Source: Silene latifolia
Lineage: Eukaryota; Streptophyta; Magnoliopsida; Caryophyllales; Caryophyllaceae
DNA length: 64,000 nucleotides
Assembly (NCBI RefSeq): GCF_048544455.1
Contig: NC_133532.1
Coordinates: forward strand, 21,578,948-21,642,947
Direction: 5' to 3'
Under the pieces are notes generated by a model that was not told the origin of the DNA, did no database searches, and saw only the letters and a program-made list of their open reading frames with translations. Of this stretch, positions 59,293 through 64,000 are shown piece by piece; the stretch's first letter is position 1, and each line of letters opens with the position of its first letter. The position numbers and the translations under genes are program-made.

Positions 59293-60709
59293 CCATGGGC
59301 GTGATTTCTTAACGGCAAACCTGGGACATAATCCGAGCTATACTTGGCGGAGCATTTTAGGTGCGAGGGAGGGCTTATTAAATGGCCCGCGTCGACGTAT
59401 TGGGAACGGAATAGACACTTTGGTTTGGGGCGATCAGTGGGTAACGAATACACAGACGGGGAAGGTCCTATCTCCGTGTTTTGGGGCAAATGTGGGAATG
59501 AAGGTGTCTGAGCTTATGGTCACGGGTGGAGGAGCTTGGAGTGAGGAGAAGCTTTCGATGTACTTGCTGCCGTTTGAGAGGGAAAGAGTGCGCAACATTC
59601 GGCTGAGTGTGGAGGACCATGATGATATGTGGTACTAGGCTGCGGAGAGGGATGGTGAGTATACTGTTCGTTCTGCCTATAAGCTTTTAGTGGGGTTTGA
59701 GAGTGATGCTTCTGAGCCATCGACATGGGAACGAAGTAAATGGATATGGAATAACCTTTAGAAAGTTCAAGTGTGGCCACGGATCAAGCTCTTCTTCTGG
59801 TAGCTGTGCAATGACGCGCTAGCAAACAAGGTAAATTTATCTTTTCGTGTCGGTAGGGAGGATGTCTTGTGTCCTTTGTGTCAGTGTCAAGTCGAGTCAA
59901 GTCTTCATTTATTTCGTGATTGTGGTTTTGCAAGCGAGGTTTGGGAAAGGTTGGGAGTGCAGGTTGAGGAGGCCGGGGGGATTGGTGGGATAAGGGATTG
60001 GGTGGAGGATTGTTGGAGGGAGATGGACAAAAGGGATTATGGGCTGTTGATGGTTGGGTGTTGGGCGTTGTGGAAGGTGCGAAATCAGGCGGTTTTCGAG
60101 GGGGAGAAGGGAGAGATTGACAGGGTGGTTAGACGTGTTCAACGGGTCTTGGAGGAGATTGAGGGAGATAGGGTGGCGCAGACCAAACTGGAGGGGAGGC
60201 TGGCGGATGAGGGACAGACTGAGCACGTAAGGGGGTGGACGGCTCCTGGGGAAGGCTGGGTTAAATTGAACGTTGATGCGGGAGTCAAGGAAGGTGTCGG
60301 TGTGGGGATAGGTGGGGTGTGTAGGGATAGTGCGGGGAAGGTGTTATGGAGTATGGCAGCTCGGAGACTGGTGGTGTGAGAAGCCCATGTTGCTGAAGCG
60401 GTGGCAGTGCTCGAAGGTCTTGAAGAGGCGGTCAAGGCAGGTCATGATGCGGTGATCGTCGAAAGTGACTGTTCTCAAGTTATAGACGGACTGAATTCAA
60501 GGAAAACGGGTCGCAGTGTTTTCGCTCTTGCGTTGGACGATATTTTACGTCTTTGTAATTCTTTTGTTTCTGTTGTTTTTTCTTCTGTGTCTCATAAGAA
60601 CAATGAGGTAGCTCACGCTTTGGCTCATGCGCTACCAGTAGTCTCGGGTCGCTCTGTTTGGACGGAGAAACTACCTGATGTAGTAAGTCGCTATATTTCG
60701 TTAGAGTAA
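59293..60709 (+). pseudogene. L1-B zf-RVT and RNase H domains
   Basis: The zinc-knuckle region is CPLCQCQVESSLHLFRDC (59870-59925). An RNase H domain of the plant L1 (RVT_3) type follows: VKLNVDAGVKEG (first Asp, about 60260), EAHVAEAVAVLEGL (Glu), VIVESDCSQVIDGL (Asp) and NNEVAHALAHALP (His side). A TGA at 60377 breaks the domain. The upstream thumb region (59420-59638) is also interrupted by stops. Confidence 0.8.
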
Positions 60710-60743
60710 TATACTTACCCCTTTGGGCTTAAAAAAAAAAAAA

Positions 60744-60865
60744 CAATTGGATAAGTATTATCTGAGAAAGTTGTTTTGTATACTAAGGGTTACACCCTTA
60801 GGAAATATTGTATGTTTACCAAGTTTATCAATGATATCTTACATTTTCCCAAAAAAAAAAAAAAA
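60744..60865 (+). mobile_element. Probable 3' tail of another LINE
   Basis: About 105 bp ending ttatcaatgatatcttacattttccc followed by a run of 15 As (60851-60865). The form resembles L1 3' ends. No coding part remains. Confidence 0.35.
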
Positions 60866-61100
60866 ACTCTAACATTTCTCCAGCAAAATATCCACTGCCT
60901 CGACATCAATATTATATCAACTTGATTACTTCATTTTGGTGACACAAGGCAAAACCAATTTACCTAACACAAAATCTCATAAAGACGGACCAAATATAAT
61001 ACCACATTCCTAATAGGATAAGCAACAAGTGGGGGCAAAAAATGTCACCACTTTCAAGTTATTTGACCCGTCTTTAGCTATAGACGGATATATCCGTCTA
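60866..61100. other. Spacer with MITE-like inverted words
   Basis: Non-coding. Near 60982 and 61060-61099 the words agacgg / ccgtct recur (agacggatatatccgtct is an 18-bp palindrome at 61083-61100). It may be a fragment of a MITE, but no complete ends are visible. Confidence 0.35.
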
Positions 61101-61132
61101 CTAGTGTTAAACCCGTGCAAAAAATGCACGGG
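61101..61132 (-). terminator. Helitron 3' terminal hairpin and CTAG
   Basis: An 8-bp stem CCCGTGCA / TGCACGGG with a 5-base loop precedes TTTAACACTAG on the minus strand. It acts as the rolling-circle termination signal in Helitrons. Confidence 0.8.
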
Positions 61133-61317
61133 ACGTAGTAACAATCGCTAAAATTAGATACGGAAGCATATAAATGAGCATGATTAAATTTGCAATCTCG
61201 TGACAATTTAAAAAATCCACAATTGATTATTCGATGTATATGTTATTACGATTGTTACTACGCTAATCACTACCATATGATACAAATTATCCAACAAATG
61301 TATAAGTAATATGAACT

Positions 61318-61649
61318 TTACAAATACTCAAAAAAGTCTTGGTAAACTACGTTGGTTGTAATATTCGACGTACGCTTGTTACTGTTGCAGATTAATAGTT
61401 TAAGGCCTTGTTTGTTTGTAACCCTCGAGATCGCGACATAAAGTTGTCCATGACTGAAGACCGGTCTTGGAAGATAAATGCTCACTTGAGATAAGGACTG
61501 GCCCTGGCTTTTGTTTATTATCATGGCAAAACAAACAGCAATGGAAAATTGTCTTCTACTGAACCGGACTGGAAATTTACTGGAATCTGAAGGAGTGAGT
61601 GTAGTGCGGGCAATGTGCACTCTATCGTCTTTATGACTACCAGTCAAAA
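61318..61649 (-). pseudogene. Helitron helicase (PIF1-like), C-terminal exon
   Basis: The exon probably begins at 61649 after a CAG acceptor and ends at the stop at 61318. Motifs are [23 protein letters not shown] and [16 protein letters not shown], the last two conserved helicase blocks of Helitron RepHel proteins. MIINKSQGQ replaces the usual MTINKSQGQ. The N-terminal zinc finger, the Rep nuclease with its HUH and two-tyrosine motifs and helicase blocks I-IV are absent from the window. Confidence 0.88.
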
Positions 61650-62829
61650 CTGTACAGCTAATTACGAATAATAATTAAAAAATTAAATAAGAGAAAAATA
61701 GTTGTATTTATGTAAATCATATATGTACGGGTACAATTTCAGATAATTTGTTGGCCCATTGTTTTTTTTTTAAGTACAAACAAAGCCCAATAAACAACAA
61801 TATTGGTAAGAAGAACCCCCAATAATACCCTAAACTGTGTAAATAACGACCAGCCCATCTACACGATCCCATAAAACCCTAATTAAAATCCCCTTATATA
61901 TATATACTCAGTTCAACCCCTCATTATACCTTACCCTATTTTTCGGCCGTCACTCTCTATAATCACCCCCTTACCCTATTTTTCACCTCATATCTCACAC
62001 TTCTCTCTGATTTCTCATAAATCTCCTCAAATGGAGCCCATCTCTGATTCCTCATCAACGATTAAAAACATGTGATCATCGTTTCTTTGCCGTCGTCTAC
62101 TGCCTTTCTCAGTTGCTTTTCCGTCGTCTCTGCCCTTTATTCGGTATGTCAATTTCATTTTAGTTTAACTATTCCTTTTTTCATGTTGATTTTGTTGTAA
62201 TTATCATGTTTGTTGATAGTTTTTTCAAATTTTCGATTGAATTTTGTTAAAGGTTTCATAGATCTGTTCATATTTCGTTTTAATTTCAATATTATGATTG
62301 AATATTGTGTAAGGGTTTGTTTATGATGTTTATATTTGCGACAAATTTGTTGATCTTAATTTTTGTGACATGTTTGATAATGATTTTTGATTTTTTTCGT
62401 CTCAAGGAAGTTAATTTATCCGATTTGTTCAAATTTGTGTATACATTGAATTTCTGTGATTTTTTTCGTCACAAGGATGTTAAGTCATCAATGATTTTTT
62501 ATTATCATTTTCGAATTAACAAATAAAATTTTGTGTATGTTCAGTTTATGTGATTTATTTGTTATTTCATGTTCATTGTATAATTTTTGTGTTAATGTTC
62601 TTGTCTTCACCTCAATTTGATACACTAATTTCTGGGTTTGAAACCCATATATTCAACCCCAAATATTGAAATTTAACCTCAAATGTTGAAATCACCAACC
62701 CGAGTCTGAACCCGAGTCTGAGCCCGAGTCAACCGAGTCTAAGCCCGAGTCAACCGAGTTTATGCCCGAGTCAACCAAGTCAGCAATAGTGTTTATTTTA
62801 ATGAGCTGGACATGTATCGTAGATGTTAC
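61650..62829. other. Helitron interior with promoter-like stretch and minisatellite
   Basis: A TATA-like tract (TATATATATATA, 61895-61906) is followed on the plus strand by a pyrimidine-rich leader. A 14-codon frame (MEPISDSSSTIKNM, 62032-62076) and a donor-like TTCGGTATGTC near 62143 come next, then T-rich intron-like sequence. This looks like the first exon of a captured host gene, but no family is recognised. A GA/CT-rich repeat of CCGAGT units lies at 62696-62775. Confidence 0.4.
62696..62775. repeat. CCCGAGTCAA / CCCGAGTCTGA minisatellite
   Basis: About seven units of 9-18 bp built on CCGAGTC. It lies directly downstream of the last recognisable RPA exon on the minus strand. Confidence 0.8.
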
Positions 62830-63681
62830 CTTTTGTGACTACCCTTTCCACGCATTGTAAAACAATAACTGGTTTCTCTGATTTGTAGCGAAGATTTGTT
62901 GCTATATGTTCACCGTCTTTAGTGTATGGTCCCCACATCCAAAATGATAATTGAGTATCGCTGCAATTTGATTAGGATTGTTTTGATAAGTAATGTGACA
63001 TTTTTTTGAAATCAACTTTGAAATTATGTTGAGAATCGAAAATAATATTGGTCTTATGTTTGGTTTGCCAACTCTAGTGCCATTCTTTTGGAGTCTTTAT
63101 GTACAAAGACAACTTTGTAGTCATCTACTCCTATGACATCTATAATAATATAAAATTTATTTAGTAAATTGTACATAAAATATTAAATGCACTGTGGTAA
63201 GCATCAATATGAGATTAAACAACAGTTATAAAATTAAGGTGTTAATGATGATACCTATTAGTTGTCTTACTTCTAGTTTGTTACTAATGATATCTTCAAA
63301 ACCGACAAACTTAAAACCATGTTTTGGGATTGAGCCACACTCTATTTCATCAATGGTTGTCCGCGTACCAAGTCTGATCCGACACTTGTGTGTTGTTGCA
63401 AGGTTGAATCCGTGGTTACGAATTGTTTGGAATCTAGCAATTTTGTATGTCTTCCCTTCTTGAATTCTTCCATCATATTTCTTAATAATTGATTTTGTGA
63501 TTAATCCTTGAATAACATTTTTCTCTTTATCAACCAATAAGAACTCAACTTTATGAAAATACCCTTTTCCTTGATTGTTCCAATCGTCTTTTTTCCATTT
63601 CCTTATCATCCTTGCTTTTATGTATACATTGAAGTCTCCTTCTTGAATTTCAGTAATCGTTTTTTGGGTCGGTTGTTCCAT
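62830..63681 (-). pseudogene. RPA1-like OB-fold gene (Helitron type), three exons, 3'-truncated
   Basis: Exon 1 (63681-63255) starts MEQPTQKTITEIQEG and holds an OB fold of the DUF223 / RPA70 type (EGKTYKIARFQTIRNHGF). Joining exon 1 to an exon at 63139-63073 across GT...AG ends restores the family motif QLIDVIGV. An exon at 62960-62830 adds LSFWMWGPYTKDG and KPVIVLQCVERVVTK, again matching RPA. Phases of all three agree. After 62830 no further exon is recognised, so the C-terminal zinc-binding domain is missing. Such single-strand DNA binding genes are common Helitron passengers; a host RPA origin is less likely given the helicase and terminus nearby. Confidence 0.75.
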
Positions 63682-64000
63682 TGTTGAATGTATTTTGTTA
63701 ATGTGTTGTTTGTTTGGAAATAAGTGGCTGGAAAGGTTTGATGATTTTGTGTTATATGGAGGGAGTTAAATATGGGTTTTGGGTAGTGTGGGAGAGTTAA
63801 TTGATAATGGCAGATTGTGGATTGTGGATGTAGTAGTGGTAATGTGGTATGTGGGAAGTTATTTGATAATCTGTAATTTTAATTTAATTAATTAATTTAC
63901 TTAAATTTAATTAATAATTAATGTTAATAATTAATATCATTATTGTGTATGTATTTTCAATGAACTACAGTATTAATATTAATATTCCGATTCTTATTGT
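63682..64000. other. AT-rich upstream region of the RPA-like gene
   Basis: No gene is visible. The stretch 63880-63950 is composed of taatta words. It may hold the gene's promoter on the minus strand. Confidence 0.4.

Larger units (their letters stand above)
56147..60743 (+). mobile_element. L1-B LINE with RNase H, 5'-truncated
   Basis: Contains the tail of ORF1, ORF2 with endonuclease, RT, zf-RVT and RNase H, and an A tract at 60731-60743. It is strongly G-rich on the plus strand, unlike its neighbours. No target duplication is seen: the bases after the A tract (caattggataag) do not recur near 56140. Multiple stops and shifts mark it as old. Confidence 0.85.
61101..64000 (-). mobile_element. 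Helitron, 3' portion
   Basis: On the minus strand the element ends with a hairpin (CCCGTGCA / TGCACGGG, 61112-61119 and 61125-61132) followed seven bases later by CTAG (61104-61101) and then T. This is the canonical Helitron 3' end inserted between A and T. Upstream on the same strand are the helicase C-terminus and an RPA-like gene, both typical Helitron cargo. The Rep domain and most of the helicase are missing between them. The 5' end (TC) lies beyond the window or is lost. Confidence 0.75.

Noticed and set aside
62830..63681. Ordinary host RPA70 gene
   Set aside because: The gene is short, lacks the C-terminal domain and sits with a Helitron helicase and terminus on the same strand, so a Helitron passenger is the better reading.

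Overview
The window is plant nuclear DNA from a repeat-rich heterochromatic region. It holds plant-type Copia (Angela- and SIRE-like), Ty3/Gypsy (Athila, Tat, and an element with Tekay-like termini), two L1 LINE lineages, a Stowaway-like MITE, a CACTA-type Transposase_24 remnant and a Helitron. The element families, including CTCGATCGAG / GTCGATCGAC palindrome clusters, fit Caryophyllales, perhaps Caryophyllaceae; that placement is inference. I found no intact ordinary host gene, rRNA, tRNA or CRISPR array.

Layout from left to right. 8-10380: one SIRE-like Copia LTR, split by a complete Angela-like Copia at 1016-9790 (TSD ataaa) that encodes only gag. 10381-13677: a truncated, inverted relative of that Copia. 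13707-20793: a minus-strand Gypsy-type element with 1.3-kb LTRs and a 4.6-kb interior with no recognisable protein (LARD-like). 20794-36437: a 5'-truncated plus-strand Athila carrying the ATHILA ORF1-like gene and its 3' LTR; it is interrupted at 23732-32455 by a minus-strand Athila-like element (TSD gcaag) with gag and protease but no RT or integrase. 36756-52320: remnants of a spliced Transposase_24-type gene, split by L1-A (37272-51985, 15-bp TSD). L1-A is itself split by a Tat-lineage Gypsy element at 41524-51455 (TSD atagc). 52329-56144: a (TA)n tract, a second L1-A 3' fragment, a minus-strand Tat fragment (protease and RT) and a minus-strand Copia LTR with the last codons of its pol. 56147-60743: L1-B, which ends in an RNase H domain. 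61101 to the window end: the 3' part of a minus-strand Helitron, with terminal hairpin plus CTAG, helicase C-terminus and a three-exon RPA-like gene fragment.

Most coding regions are broken by stops and small indels, yet the three elements with two complete LTRs differ by only about 1-1.5% between LTRs (by-eye count). Several elements are therefore non-autonomous derivatives probably moved in trans.

The strongest unexplained pattern is regulatory. All four Gypsy families here carry family-specific palindromes or hairpins roughly 55-90 bp upstream of a TATA box in U3. In two families the palindromes come as pairs with fixed spacing: 21 bp for GTCGATCGAC (11 of 11 pairs, both LTRs counted) and 19 bp for CTCGATCGAG (four pairs). 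The same pairs recur inside the elements, even within gag codons. A second notable feature is a multi-exon antisense gene with its own TATA box inside the Tat element.
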